NCBI GenBank assembly: GCA_028278625.1
Contig: JANQDY010000043.1
Location: 1 to 64,000, forward strand
Direction of reading: 5' to 3'
Origin: Thermodesulfobacteriota bacterium
GTDB lineage: Bacteria; Desulfobacterota; DSM-4660; Desulfatiglandales; Desulfatiglandaceae
Length of the DNA: 64,000 nt
Every line of letters begins with the position of its first letter. The first letter of the stretch is position 1. A program made the translations under genes and the position numbers. Shown here in pieces: positions 26,797 to 36,225 of the stretch. The notes under the pieces are model-generated. The model was not told the DNA's origin. It ran no database searches and saw nothing but the letters and a program-made list of their open reading frames with translations.

Positions 26797-27815
26797 ACCT
26801 GGCCCGGTTTCCAAGAAGACGCTATACCAGAGGGCAAACCCCTATTGAAAGGCTGCCCCGCTTCTCCGAGGCCCTGGGCGGACCGGAAATCTACATGAAA
26901 AGGGATGACCTTCTGGGCCTGACCGCGGGGGGGAGTAAGACCCGGAAGCTGGAGTTTCTGGTGGCCGATGCCATTGGCAAAGGGGCGGACACCTTGATCA
27001 CCACCGGGGCGGTGCAATCCAATCACTGCCGGTTGACCCTTTCGGCGGCCGTCAAGGAAGGGATGAAATGCAGACTGGTTCTAAAGGAAATTGTGCCCGG
27101 CAGCTATGACCCGGAAGCCGGCGGCAATATTTTTCTCTTTCACCTGCTCGGCACTGAAAAGATCGATGTGGTGTCCGATGACACGGATGTGGAAGCAGCC
27201 GTGGCCAAGAACATTGATTTACTCAAGAAAGAGGGGCGCACCGGATATGTCATACCCATGGGCGGCTCAAACCCCACCGGGGCCACCGGCTATGTGGCAT
27301 GTGCACAGGAAATTCAGGATCAGATGTTTCACCTTGGAATCCATTTGGATGCGGTTCTGTGCGCCAGCGGTAGCGCGGGGACCCAGGCGGGGTTGGTCAC
27401 CGGTATGGTGGGATGCAATATGAATATTCCGGTTATCGGGATCAATGTGGGGGTGCAGGAAAAGGGTCAGTCGGAAACCGTTTATGCGCTTGCGGTGGAA
27501 ACCGCAAAACACTTGGGAATCAATACCCACATTCCCAGGAGTGCCGTCATCTGCTTCGATGAATACATGGGACCCGGATACTCTCTTCCCACACCCCAAA
27601 TGGCCGAGGCCGTTCGATTGCTGGCCGAAACAGAAGGCATATTGCTGGATCCGGTCTACACAGGCAAAACCATGGCCGGATTGATCGATCTTGTGAGAAA
27701 AGGGTATTTCAAAAAAGGGGAGAAGGTCCTTTTTGTGCATACCGGCGGCGTGCCGGCCCTGCCTGTCTACCAGAATTACATTATGGCCCTTCAGAGACCC
27801 AAAACGCTTTCTTAA
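26793..27815 (+). CDS. dcyD: D-cysteine desulfhydrase / ACC deaminase-like PLP enzyme
   Basis: 340 residues. Fold-type II PLP enzyme: the Schiff-base lysine is in GGSKTRKLEFL near residue 50, the substrate-binding TGAVQSNHCR follows, and the glycine-rich phosphate loop lies in ASGSAGTQAG. The closest named members turn D-cysteine into pyruvate, sulfide and ammonia, or deaminate 1-aminocyclopropane-1-carboxylate; the sequence favours the first but does not settle it. It starts within the stop of the HD gene and ends 16 bp before the radical SAM gene, so the three form an operon. Confidence 0.88.
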   Translation: MNLARFPRRRYTRGQTPIERLPRFSEALGGPEIYMKRDDLLGLTAGGSKTRKLEFLVADAIGKGADTLITTGAVQSNHCRLTLSAAVKEGMKCRLVLKEIVPGSYDPEAGGNIFLFHLLGTEKIDVVSDDTDVEAAVAKNIDLLKKEGRTGYVIPMGGSNPTGATGYVACAQEIQDQMFHLGIHLDAVLCASGSAGTQAGLVTGMVGCNMNIPVIGINVGVQEKGQSETVYALAVETAKHLGINTHIPRSAVICFDEYMGPGYSLPTPQMAEAVRLLAETEGILLDPVYTGKTMAGLIDLVRKGYFKKGEKVLFVHTGGVPALPVYQNYIMALQRPKTLS

Positions 27816-27831
27816 GGGAGACACCCTCAGA

Positions 27832-29448
27832 TTGTCCCTGGACGCCATCATTGTTGCGGAATCCGGCGATGCGGGTTCCGCCGACATCATCCACAAACGT
27901 CTGCGCCTGGACGGCAAAGTGGCCACCATTCAGGTGATCAGAAATTACCTGAAGCACCAGGGACATGTCGTTTTGCCCGTGTTAGGTGCCGGGACCATGA
28001 ATTGGGGTGCCGCCTATCGTCTAAACGGTATCTACCTGCTCTCTTTTCTGCTGAAAAGTGGAATGAACGCGGAACTGATCGACCGCTATTTCAGGGAAAA
28101 GGCGGAGTTTACAGAACTCCTCGCTGAAAACCCCCGTACCGTCGTCATCTCCACCACGTTTATCCGCAACAAAAAGACACTAGAGACGTTGGTGAAGGAT
28201 ATCCGTGGTCAGGCCCCCGGCATCTTTATCATCGCCGGAGGCCCCTTTGTGAACCTCTCATACCGAATGCTTCTGCGATCCCGGGAACCCGACTATGAAA
28301 CCCGCATGGCTGAAAATGACTTCCTCTTTTTTCAGAAGGAGGAACCTCTGGTGGATCTCTATATCACCGGGCTTCAGGGGGAGGATATCCTTTTGGAAGC
28401 GCTTCGGAGAATCCGCGGTCATGACCCTCTGGATGATCTGCCCAACACTGTCCGATACGACGGAACAACCTATACATTCTCGCCGCAGAAAGACTATATT
28501 TTCGATAATCTGAACAGCTCCATTCAGTGGAATTCCCTTCCTGAAAAAATCTTCAGGCCAGGGGTAATACCGCTTCAAACCAGCAAGGGATGCCCCTTCA
28601 GATGCGCTTTCTGCAATTTCACCAAAGACCGCAGGCTCATGTTCATCAAGAGCTTGGACAGGTTGACCGAGGAACTGAGAACCGTTTCTGAGCGCGGAAT
28701 CCGTTTCGTCCGTTTTACCGACGACAATTTCAGACATGGCAAAGACAATCTCAATATTTTTGCGGACCGCATGATTCGCGAAAGCATCTCCGTTAAATGG
28801 ATGACAATGGTTCGGGCTTCCGCCCTCCAAAGGGTGGATTTCCAACGGCTCAAGGCGGCCGGCTGCATTGAAGTCCTGCTGGGACTGGAATCGGCAGATC
28901 CCCAATTACTTGCCAATATGAACAAAAAAGCGAGCCCCGAACTCTACGCTGAAGTGGTGACACAGCTTTTGGCCGCGGGAATCGACGTATCCTGCTATTT
29001 TATATTCGGCTTCCCCGGAGAAACCGATCACTCGGTTCAAAGAACCCTCGATTTCATCCGTTCCATTGAATCCCCAAAGCTTCCCGGGACCCTCTCCTGG
29101 GCCCTTTTTCCCTTTGGCCTGGCGCCCCTGAGCCCTGTTTATGAACCTGAAATGCGAAACAAATACGGCCTGACCGGTTATATGGACCAATGGCGGCACA
29201 GCACCATGACCTCAAAGGAGGTCATGGGCCACATCGAACGGATTTATGGCGCACTGGACCATTCCTGCCCCATGTATCGAAACGACAATCTCAAGATGCT
29301 CCATGATGATCTTTCCCCGGCCCAACGAAAACGGTTTTTTCTGACCCGCCACACCCTTTCAAAACAGGCCCTTAAAAACACCCTCAAAAAGGACGAAATC
29401 ATGGGGGCCCTAAATGGCGCGCTATCCCATGAACGAACGGAATTTTAA
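27832..29448 (+). CDS. radical SAM protein with B12-binding-like domain
   Basis: About 538 residues. The first 190 residues are a cobalamin-binding-like domain (VVISTTFIRNKKTL, IIAGGPF) without an obvious DxHxxG. The radical SAM core begins near 245 with SKGCPFRCAFCNF, the CX3CX2C that ligates the [4Fe-4S] cluster. Further family signs are RFTDDNFRHG, LLGLESAD and FIFGFPGET. I favour TTG 27832, which follows AAGGGAGA after the previous stop; the frame is open further upstream inside dcyD. Members include methylthiotransferase-like and methylase-like enzymes; the substrate is not predictable here. Confidence 0.85.
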   Translation: MSLDAIIVAESGDAGSADIIHKRLRLDGKVATIQVIRNYLKHQGHVVLPVLGAGTMNWGAAYRLNGIYLLSFLLKSGMNAELIDRYFREKAEFTELLAENPRTVVISTTFIRNKKTLETLVKDIRGQAPGIFIIAGGPFVNLSYRMLLRSREPDYETRMAENDFLFFQKEEPLVDLYITGLQGEDILLEALRRIRGHDPLDDLPNTVRYDGTTYTFSPQKDYIFDNLNSSIQWNSLPEKIFRPGVIPLQTSKGCPFRCAFCNFTKDRRLMFIKSLDRLTEELRTVSERGIRFVRFTDDNFRHGKDNLNIFADRMIRESISVKWMTMVRASALQRVDFQRLKAAGCIEVLLGLESADPQLLANMNKKASPELYAEVVTQLLAAGIDVSCYFIFGFPGETDHSVQRTLDFIRSIESPKLPGTLSWALFPFGLAPLSPVYEPEMRNKYGLTGYMDQWRHSTMTSKEVMGHIERIYGALDHSCPMYRNDNLKMLHDDLSPAQRKRFFLTRHTLSKQALKNTLKKDEIMGALNGALSHERTEF

Positions 29449-29544
29449 TGCTCTTAAAATTTGACATTCGTGTAATCACCGTGCTAGATGTCTCCCCCAA
29501 CTGATATGCGGATCAATTTTCTTATAAATTCAAGGAGTCTTTAC

Positions 29545-29970
29545 ATGCAGCACAAACTTAAAAATATCATAGCCTTAATGGGGATTCTCCTTCTTCTGGC
29601 GGGATGTTCTTTCTCCTATTCCAGCGGTGCATCCAGTGATTCGAGCAAGTCCAGTTCAGCCTCATCGGGCGGATCGGAAACAGATCCCAAAGATGCAAAA
29701 AGGGCCTATATGAGCGATGTGAGCGCCTATACCACCAGCGCCGCAAAAGGCAATGATGCCAAAGCCTACCTCCGTGAATTGGGCAGTATTGCCAAGCGCC
29801 ACGGCATAACGGACTGGGAGAGGGATACCGCCACCTACAACGCCATCGGCACCGGTTTAAGACGCGCCGGCATCGCCCGGGATGAGGTGCGGGACGTCTA
29901 TTTCACCCAGGCCCTGGCCGCCAAGGAAAAAAATGCTCTCGTCCTCATCCTTCAAAGCTACCAACCCTGA
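29545..29970 (+). CDS. lipoprotein of unknown function
   Basis: 141 residues from ATG 29545 with AAGGAG upstream. A lipobox (LLLLAGCSFS) places the mature N-terminal Cys near residue 21. A serine-rich linker of about 30 residues precedes a small helical domain (DAKRAYMSDVSAYT... AYLRELGSIAKRHG). I do not recognise the family with certainty. Likely anchored in the outer membrane. Confidence 0.78.
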   Translation: MQHKLKNIIALMGILLLLAGCSFSYSSGASSDSSKSSSASSGGSETDPKDAKRAYMSDVSAYTTSAAKGNDAKAYLRELGSIAKRHGITDWERDTATYNAIGTGLRRAGIARDEVRDVYFTQALAAKEKNALVLILQSYQP

Positions 29971-30053
29971 TTTTGAGATCGTCCAAGACCCCGTTTAAAT
30001 CTCCGGGCCTCATCCGGTTTGAGCGTTTTCGGGAGTGGATATGACCTTAGGAT

Positions 30054-31964
30054 ATGCGTATATTTTCTAAGACTGCGCTCTTAGGCGTTGTTCTGGGACT
30101 CATCCTCACGGCTCACGCATCCCTTCCTGGGCCGGATGCCGCTTACGGCAACACCCCTATTATTTCAAATTGCGTTCAATTCATCTACATTGATGCCAAT
30201 GTGGGCGGATCCAGCGGTGGACACAGCGCATTGCGTATCGACAATACGGTTTATCATTTTCAATACTATTCAGACGGGATATTCAGGCTGGTCCGCGAGA
30301 GCTGGCCCCACTTTCGCTACATCTACAATGACCTGGAAAACAGGACCCTTTATGTGGCGCACATGGATATTGAAAACTCGGATCTGGAAACGTTACAGGC
30401 ATATCTTGATCGTCATTACCTGATACGGGAAGCCCATATGGCGCGCTTTGCGGCACTCTCCGCGGACATCCGTCTTTTGGATGACCTCTCTTCGGGCCGA
30501 AAGGAAATACCCATCGGCGGAGCGGGCCTTTTTTCTTTTGAAGACCCACCCGATGCGGCCGGCATTGCGCTTCGCTCCATGGTGAATGGCGCCTATGGAG
30601 AGGGGTACTTGGAGAGCAAAAAAGAAGCGCTGAACAAAAGGCTTTCGGAAATACCCGTTGCCGCAACCAATGTGGCATCGATCCCAATCAGCGGTGATAT
30701 CTACCCATCACCCATTGTCACTCTTTCAACCAAATACTCAGAGAATCGGCTAAAATGGATGGGGTTAAACGTTCTGGGTCAAGCCTTCCCCTTAGGAAAT
30801 ACCGTGATTAACGACATGGATCTTCTGCTTCGTCCCGGGGACCCAAGGGGATTGACACCGAATGAAAGGAGCAAGCTCAAAGATTACGCTGAAAACTTGG
30901 GGAAATCCGTCATTGAACTGCCATCCTCCCAACGCCCCGACTGGGGATTTTCCATACTTTTGGCCAATGCAAGGTATCAGGCGATCATGCGGTCTCTTGA
31001 ATATAACAGGCTTTGTCTTTTAGACCCTTTTCCGGAATCTGCCGGAACCGTGCCCGCCGGGACACAAAGGGGAGACCCCACGGTGACTGCAAAACTGGCT
31101 GACCGCGCCTGGGAGAAATACTGGGATATTCGAAGAAGTGTTTTTGAAAAAGAGCGGTTGGATGAACGATCCTTTAGCCGGCTGGAAGAGAGTGCCGGCC
31201 GATTCAAAGAGCTTGAGAAGGGGAACCAAAAAGGGCGTGCCATTCGCATTGCCTATGGAAGATTGATACCGTGCCGCTCCGCCATGGTGCCGCTATACAC
31301 CCTTAAGTTATCCAAACGGGACTTGAACCGATCCCTGATTGAAGCGCGCCTGAACCGACGGATCTATAATGACCGCCTAAAGCAATGCTATCCCTACCAC
31401 CTGATCAACCGGAACTGCGCCACTGAACTCATTCGTCATATCAATATCCCATTTGAGAATCAGAAAAGAGTGACCGAGGCCCTGGGAGGGACGATCCTGG
31501 CGGACAAGTATCTGAGCTTTATCCCAAGCCGACTTTTCGGCCTCGTAAAAAACCGATTGCGGATCACGAAAACCGAAGTGCTGCCAGGTTACAGAAAACG
31601 GATGCTCTACCGTTCAGCGCAAAATAACCGAAACCAAGCAAGGATCTATTTCAGGGAGTGCAACACCATCACATCAACCCTCTATCGTGGGGGGAATGGC
31701 GATACGCCATTCCTTTTTTTCACCGATGACGTGATCTGGATCCGGCCCTTATATGGGGCGTTGAACGGCGTTTATGGCCTCCTCACGGCGGCGTTGGGCC
31801 TGTTCACCCTGCCGTTGGATGGCGGTGAACGGTCTCTTTCCGGCCTTAAAGGAACCCTTTACAGCCTTCCTGAGATTTTTTTCTTCAACATTCGTAAGGG
31901 AAGTTTCGATTACGTGGACGGCCCCACCGGGACAGAAAGGGCCTTGCCAATGGTCGCGGATTAG
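30054..31964 (+). CDS. DUF4105-like exported protein, possible permuted NlpC/P60 fold
   Basis: 636 residues with a signal peptide (about 1-25). Two features match DUF4105-type proteins: GGSSGGHSALRI with VYHFQY soon after (about 50-70), and YHLINRNCATEL near residue 455. A histidine segment that precedes a cysteine is the order of circularly permuted NlpC/P60 (LRAT-like) hydrolases, so H57 and the Cys of NRNCAT are candidate catalytic residues. Two hydrophobic segments lie near the end. It may act on peptidoglycan or lipids in the periplasm; this is inference. Confidence 0.72.
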   Translation: MRIFSKTALLGVVLGLILTAHASLPGPDAAYGNTPIISNCVQFIYIDANVGGSSGGHSALRIDNTVYHFQYYSDGIFRLVRESWPHFRYIYNDLENRTLYVAHMDIENSDLETLQAYLDRHYLIREAHMARFAALSADIRLLDDLSSGRKEIPIGGAGLFSFEDPPDAAGIALRSMVNGAYGEGYLESKKEALNKRLSEIPVAATNVASIPISGDIYPSPIVTLSTKYSENRLKWMGLNVLGQAFPLGNTVINDMDLLLRPGDPRGLTPNERSKLKDYAENLGKSVIELPSSQRPDWGFSILLANARYQAIMRSLEYNRLCLLDPFPESAGTVPAGTQRGDPTVTAKLADRAWEKYWDIRRSVFEKERLDERSFSRLEESAGRFKELEKGNQKGRAIRIAYGRLIPCRSAMVPLYTLKLSKRDLNRSLIEARLNRRIYNDRLKQCYPYHLINRNCATELIRHINIPFENQKRVTEALGGTILADKYLSFIPSRLFGLVKNRLRITKTEVLPGYRKRMLYRSAQNNRNQARIYFRECNTITSTLYRGGNGDTPFLFFTDDVIWIRPLYGALNGVYGLLTAALGLFTLPLDGGERSLSGLKGTLYSLPEIFFFNIRKGSFDYVDGPTGTERALPMVAD

Positions 31965-32030
31965 TGGTAAATATAGTGGCAAAAATGGATCTTGTGATAT
32001 TCGCCACATAGCCGGTTCGAGAGGCCCCAC

Positions 32031-32915
32031 ATGCATGAGAATGACACCACGTTGATGCGGTTTGTGAATATGGAGGACCCACAGAGTGTGCTAAAAGAAG
32101 TTAAAAAGACCATTGGGATGGCCTTCCCGGGTTTTGATGACGGCAGCATCGAACCCGTCTTCAAGGACTTGTTGGCACTTTTCGCGGGCAATTATCCCGG
32201 GTACCGTAAATGCAACACCCGTTACCATGACTTGAAGCACACCACGGACACGTTCATGGCCTTGGCCAGGCTAATCCATGGCGCAACCACCACAGGCATA
32301 AAGGTCACCGAGCGGGGCGCATCGCTGGCCCTGATCGGCGCTCTGATGCATGATACAGGCTATATCCAAACCGACGACGACAGAACCGGAACAGGCGCAA
32401 AATACACCCTTAACCACGTGGAATTGAGCGTTGACTTCATGATGCGCTATCTTCATGATAAAGGGTTCCCCCAAGAGGATGCCCTCTTTTGTGGAAATAT
32501 CATCCGGTGTACGGGATTGGACGTCAGTTTCCAGCACATCCATTTTCTGGATGCTGAGAATGAACTGCTTGGCAAGATGCTGGGAACCGCCGACCTACAG
32601 GGTCAGATGGCGGACAAGGCGTACCTGGCGAAACTCGTTCACCTTTACCAGGAATTCCGAGAAGGGGGCGTTTCAGGGTATGGCAGCGAGCTGGATCTCT
32701 TGGAACATACACCGGATTTTTACCGTATGACCCTTAATCGATTTGAGGAGGAGCTGGGCGGGGTCTGGCGTTACATGCGCTGCCATTTCAAATCCCGATG
32801 GGGTCTGGATGAAGATCCTTATGCAAGAAACATCGAAGATCATATGGCCCATTTGAAACACACCCTGGAATATCACCCTGACAATTACCGGGAGCACTTG
32901 CGGCGAGACCTTTAG
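32031..32915 (+). CDS. HD-domain phosphodiesterase-like protein
   Basis: 294 residues, cytosolic. NTRYHDLKHTTDTFMA at about 62-78 resembles the YHN..HA motif of class I cyclic-nucleotide phosphodiesterases, and GALMHDTGYIQ gives the HD pair. Further metal-binding candidates are NHVELS and GTADLQGQMAD. It probably hydrolyses a nucleotide phosphodiester, perhaps a cyclic nucleotide, but the second messenger is unknown. ATG 32031 is preceded by GAGAGG. Confidence 0.8.
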   Translation: MHENDTTLMRFVNMEDPQSVLKEVKKTIGMAFPGFDDGSIEPVFKDLLALFAGNYPGYRKCNTRYHDLKHTTDTFMALARLIHGATTTGIKVTERGASLALIGALMHDTGYIQTDDDRTGTGAKYTLNHVELSVDFMMRYLHDKGFPQEDALFCGNIIRCTGLDVSFQHIHFLDAENELLGKMLGTADLQGQMADKAYLAKLVHLYQEFREGGVSGYGSELDLLEHTPDFYRMTLNRFEEELGGVWRYMRCHFKSRWGLDEDPYARNIEDHMAHLKHTLEYHPDNYREHLRRDL

Positions 32916-32953
32916 GACTTCACCAAGATGACCCGTGGAAAAAGGAGAGACAA

Positions 32954-33895
32954 ATGCAAGCCTGTTTAAGGAAAATCTCGGTCTGTTTATTCCTGGCCGG
33001 CTTATGCCTTGTATCGGTCACGGCCTTTGATTGTCATCACGTTTTTGCACAAAACCATGTCTACTGGGCAAACTTTTTCAGTGATACCATAGGACGGGCG
33101 GAACTGGATGGTTCGAATCCGAATCAAAACTGGATTACAGGATGCAATTTTCCATCGGCGGTGGCCGTCGATTCAAGCTATGTCTACTGGGTAAATGCCG
33201 GGAATGGAACCATTGGGCGTGCAAACCTTGACGGCTCCGGTCCCAGTCAGAATTGGATCTCAGGGGCTGACGCGCCCATGGGAATTGCCGTCAATGGAAG
33301 CCATGTATATTGGACAAATAACGGTACCGATATGATAGGACGGGCAATGCTGGACGGTTCCAACGTAGACCAGACCTGGATCTCGGGGTGTAGCGGACCC
33401 CATGGCATTGCCGTTGATTCAAATCATGTTTACTGGACAAATAATGTTTCCGATGCCATGGGACGAGCAAAGCTGGATGGTTCCGGCGTGAAACAAACCT
33501 GGATTACAGGATGTCGTTTGCCGTATTTTGTGGCCGTCAATTCAAGCTTTGTATATTGGACAAATAACGCCACCGATACCATAGGACGGGCGGATCTGGC
33601 CGGTTTAAGCCCGGATCAGAGTTGGATCTCGGGAATAGTTCTGCCAATGGGGATTGCCGTCGGTTCAAGTTATGTGTACTGGACACAACCCGTTACCGAG
33701 ACCATAGGACGAGTGAACCTGAATGGCACAAGCCCCTATCAGAGGTGGATAACGGGATGCATTAGTTGGCCATCCGGAATTGCGACCTCAGACACGGGCG
33801 ACCCGCCGATTCCCACCCTCAGTGAATGGGCGATGATTCTGTTTGGCCTGCTTCTTTTGGCCTCGGCGGTCATTGTGCTGCGAAAACGGGTATGA
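32954..33895 (+). CDS. IPTL-CTERM surface protein with six beta-propeller-like repeats
   Basis: 313 residues. A signal peptide (about 1-30) is followed by six tandem units of about 41 residues with the pattern HVYWTN...D.IGRA.LDGS......WI.G....GIAV, typical of a propeller of the virginiamycin-B-lyase or LDL-repeat type. The C-terminus has IPTLSEWAMILFGLLLL and ends in RKRV: an IPTL-CTERM sorting signal, which directs proteins to exosortase-type processing. No exosortase is in the window. AAAGGAGAG precedes ATG 32954. Confidence 0.9.
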   Translation: MQACLRKISVCLFLAGLCLVSVTAFDCHHVFAQNHVYWANFFSDTIGRAELDGSNPNQNWITGCNFPSAVAVDSSYVYWVNAGNGTIGRANLDGSGPSQNWISGADAPMGIAVNGSHVYWTNNGTDMIGRAMLDGSNVDQTWISGCSGPHGIAVDSNHVYWTNNVSDAMGRAKLDGSGVKQTWITGCRLPYFVAVNSSFVYWTNNATDTIGRADLAGLSPDQSWISGIVLPMGIAVGSSYVYWTQPVTETIGRVNLNGTSPYQRWITGCISWPSGIATSDTGDPPIPTLSEWAMILFGLLLLASAVIVLRKRV

Positions 33896-33917
33896 TGAAC
33901 GCTGTCAAATAATTCAA

Positions 33918-36128
33918 TCAGGATTTCCCGTTCACGTACTCAACAAGTCCGCGCACCACTTTTTCCGCGTCCCGCTGGCGCAATTCCTCAAACCTCAACG
34001 CCCATGCATGGTCAGTGTAGGCCAGATTGCGCATTTCCAGCATCACACTGATACTGGCCGGATTGTTCCGCAATACATAAAGACTCTGCCCCCGAATGAC
34101 GGTACCGGCGCCCAGGAAAGACTGTATCTTTTTTGCAAAATGCTTTGACAGTCGGTCGGGCTTACGGGTCCGCATGTTTTGATAATATAGCACCAGTGGC
34201 ACGTTGGGAGCACTGTGGTCGATGTCGGCATGAAAGGACAAAAAAATGCGCCGGTTCTTTGGCACATTCTTGAAGGCGCTTTCGGCAATCCTGACTCGCT
34301 GGGAGAGATTTCCCTTGCGACCGCCCTTGGGCCAGTGGTTTCTTTTGTTGCCCCTGTTGTAACTTCTGCTGTTATAGACTTCGTTCTTTTCATTGACGAA
34401 TGTCTGAACCGGCGGATCCGAATGGCGAATCAGATGGTTGGGAGATAGAAGGGTCAGGGTCACTTGGGCTCCATGGAGTTTGAGCATGACATATACCCGA
34501 AGTGCAATATCATAGACATATTCATCTTCCACCACATACACCTTGTCACCGTTCCCGTCCAGGTTGGCAACCACGGCACCCGGATCCAATCCCCCGTGTC
34601 CCGGATCCAGGACGATGTGCCACCCTTTCAAGCTGTCGCTTAAACGACCCATTTGGGAGATCTTTCGATCAAAGGCCGCCTGGAGTTTTTGTGCCCGTTT
34701 ATAGGTGTTCCACAGTGAATTGCGGGCACTCTCATAATACCTTCGATTTTTCTGGCGGCTCACCTTGGGCCGGCTGCCGTAATAGGGTCCGTTGCCGATG
34801 GAAATTTTCTTTAGTCCCCCGGAAGAACCCATTAAATCCTCCCAGTTGATCTCCTTGATCTTAAGCCATTCCCGTCCCTTTTTTAGCAGGGGATTGACTT
34901 TCAACTGATCCCCGGGATGAATGAGTGCGGTGCGCATGCTGTTCAGGCGTTTTAAATCGGGCACACTCATCTGGTGGAGACGGGCGATTCTTCCCAAGTA
35001 ATCACCTTTTTTGACGGTGTAGATGGCGAAAGACGTGGCCGGTCCGACGCCCAGTTGAAGCTCCTGCCCCGGGTAGATCCGGTCGGAGGTCAGCCCGTTC
35101 AGTTGTTTAAGGGCCGCCACTGTCATGCCATAGGCCTGGGCAATCTCCCATAGGGCATCTCCCCGTTCCACAATATGCACATGCGGTTTCGTACCTTTGA
35201 GGCGCAGCTCCTGCCCCACCAGGATCTTGCTCCCTTCAATGGCGTTGAGGCGCCTGATGTGGGACACATTCATTCGATATTTGAATGCAATTGAAGACAA
35301 GGTCTCTCCCGAGCGGACCACATGTACCGCCTCATCCAGTGAAGTTGGCCGCAGTTGCAGAACCTGTCCCGCATAGATACGATTGTTTTTGAGCCCATTT
35401 AACTGTTTTAAAAGGCCCACAGCCACGTCAAAGCGCTTGGCAATGCTGGAAAGACTGTCCCCCGGCCGGACCCTGTATTCAAAAAGCTCATCCTCGATCT
35501 CCCCGATCTTCCCCTTCTCCACGGACTCCTTTTCCGGGCTCACCTTTAAGGCAAGTCTCATTCCGGGTCTTATGACATCCGATTTCAACTGGTTGATCTC
35601 TTTGATTTCTGAAATCCGAAGATTGTATTTGCGGGCGATGTCCCACAAAGACTCTCCTTTTCTGACCACATGAATCGATGTCTCTTTGGCCGATTTCCTT
35701 TCTGAAACCAGTTTCAGCCGCTGCCCCGTGTAAATCCGGTCTCCTGAAATTCCGTTCAGTTCACGGATCCGGGAAACGGGGATGCCTGATTCAAGGGCTA
35801 TTTCCGAAAGAGTATCGCCGCTTCTGACCACATAAACGGGAGCAGGTTGTATTTCTATCTTGAGGCGCTGCCCTTTGTAAATTCTATCCCCTTTGAGCCC
35901 ATTCCACTTCCTTAGAGAGCTGACCGAGACGTTATAGCGAAGGGCAATCTCCCCCAGGGTCTCCCCCCTTTTGACCAGATGCGTCAAACGGGATGTCCGC
36001 TCTTCCGCGTGAACCCAGGGAACATCGTCCGGCGTCGCTGGGAAGCACGCTGCAATGAATAAGGTAACTGCAAAGAAAAAAACGGTCGGTGAGGGAAAGG
36101 GTTTTTGCGGAGAATGAACTGATTTCAT
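33918..36128 (-). CDS. N-acetylmuramoyl-L-alanine amidase with seven LysM domains
   Basis: 736 residues. After a signal peptide (about 1-40) come seven LysM peptidoglycan-binding domains up to about residue 400, each with the pattern G(D/E)(T/S)L..IA.......(I/L)...N.......I..GQ.L.(L). A linker leads to an Amidase_3 domain: VLDPGHGGLDPGA (zinc His), EDEYVYDIALRV (Glu) and FLSFHADID (second His). It cuts the amide between MurNAc and the stem peptide, likely during cell separation. Seven LysM units is at the high end for this family. Confidence 0.94.
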   Translation of the reverse strand: MKSVHSPQKPFPSPTVFFFAVTLFIAACFPATPDDVPWVHAEERTSRLTHLVKRGETLGEIALRYNVSVSSLRKWNGLKGDRIYKGQRLKIEIQPAPVYVVRSGDTLSEIALESGIPVSRIRELNGISGDRIYTGQRLKLVSERKSAKETSIHVVRKGESLWDIARKYNLRISEIKEINQLKSDVIRPGMRLALKVSPEKESVEKGKIGEIEDELFEYRVRPGDSLSSIAKRFDVAVGLLKQLNGLKNNRIYAGQVLQLRPTSLDEAVHVVRSGETLSSIAFKYRMNVSHIRRLNAIEGSKILVGQELRLKGTKPHVHIVERGDALWEIAQAYGMTVAALKQLNGLTSDRIYPGQELQLGVGPATSFAIYTVKKGDYLGRIARLHQMSVPDLKRLNSMRTALIHPGDQLKVNPLLKKGREWLKIKEINWEDLMGSSGGLKKISIGNGPYYGSRPKVSRQKNRRYYESARNSLWNTYKRAQKLQAAFDRKISQMGRLSDSLKGWHIVLDPGHGGLDPGAVVANLDGNGDKVYVVEDEYVYDIALRVYVMLKLHGAQVTLTLLSPNHLIRHSDPPVQTFVNEKNEVYNSRSYNRGNKRNHWPKGGRKGNLSQRVRIAESAFKNVPKNRRIFLSFHADIDHSAPNVPLVLYYQNMRTRKPDRLSKHFAKKIQSFLGAGTVIRGQSLYVLRNNPASISVMLEMRNLAYTDHAWALRFEELRQRDAEKVVRGLVEYVNGKS

Positions 36129-36225
36129 GTCAAGGTATTTACATGGCTAAAAATAGAAAAATGCCCGAATAGAACTTTTTACCACGAAAAGTCCCTTGCG
36201 ATCAATAGATATATCCCAGAATCAC

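Noticed and set aside
32954..33895. Recent gene-internal duplication or DNA repeat array
   Set aside because: The six units are protein-level propeller repeats with diverged DNA, normal for such surface proteins.
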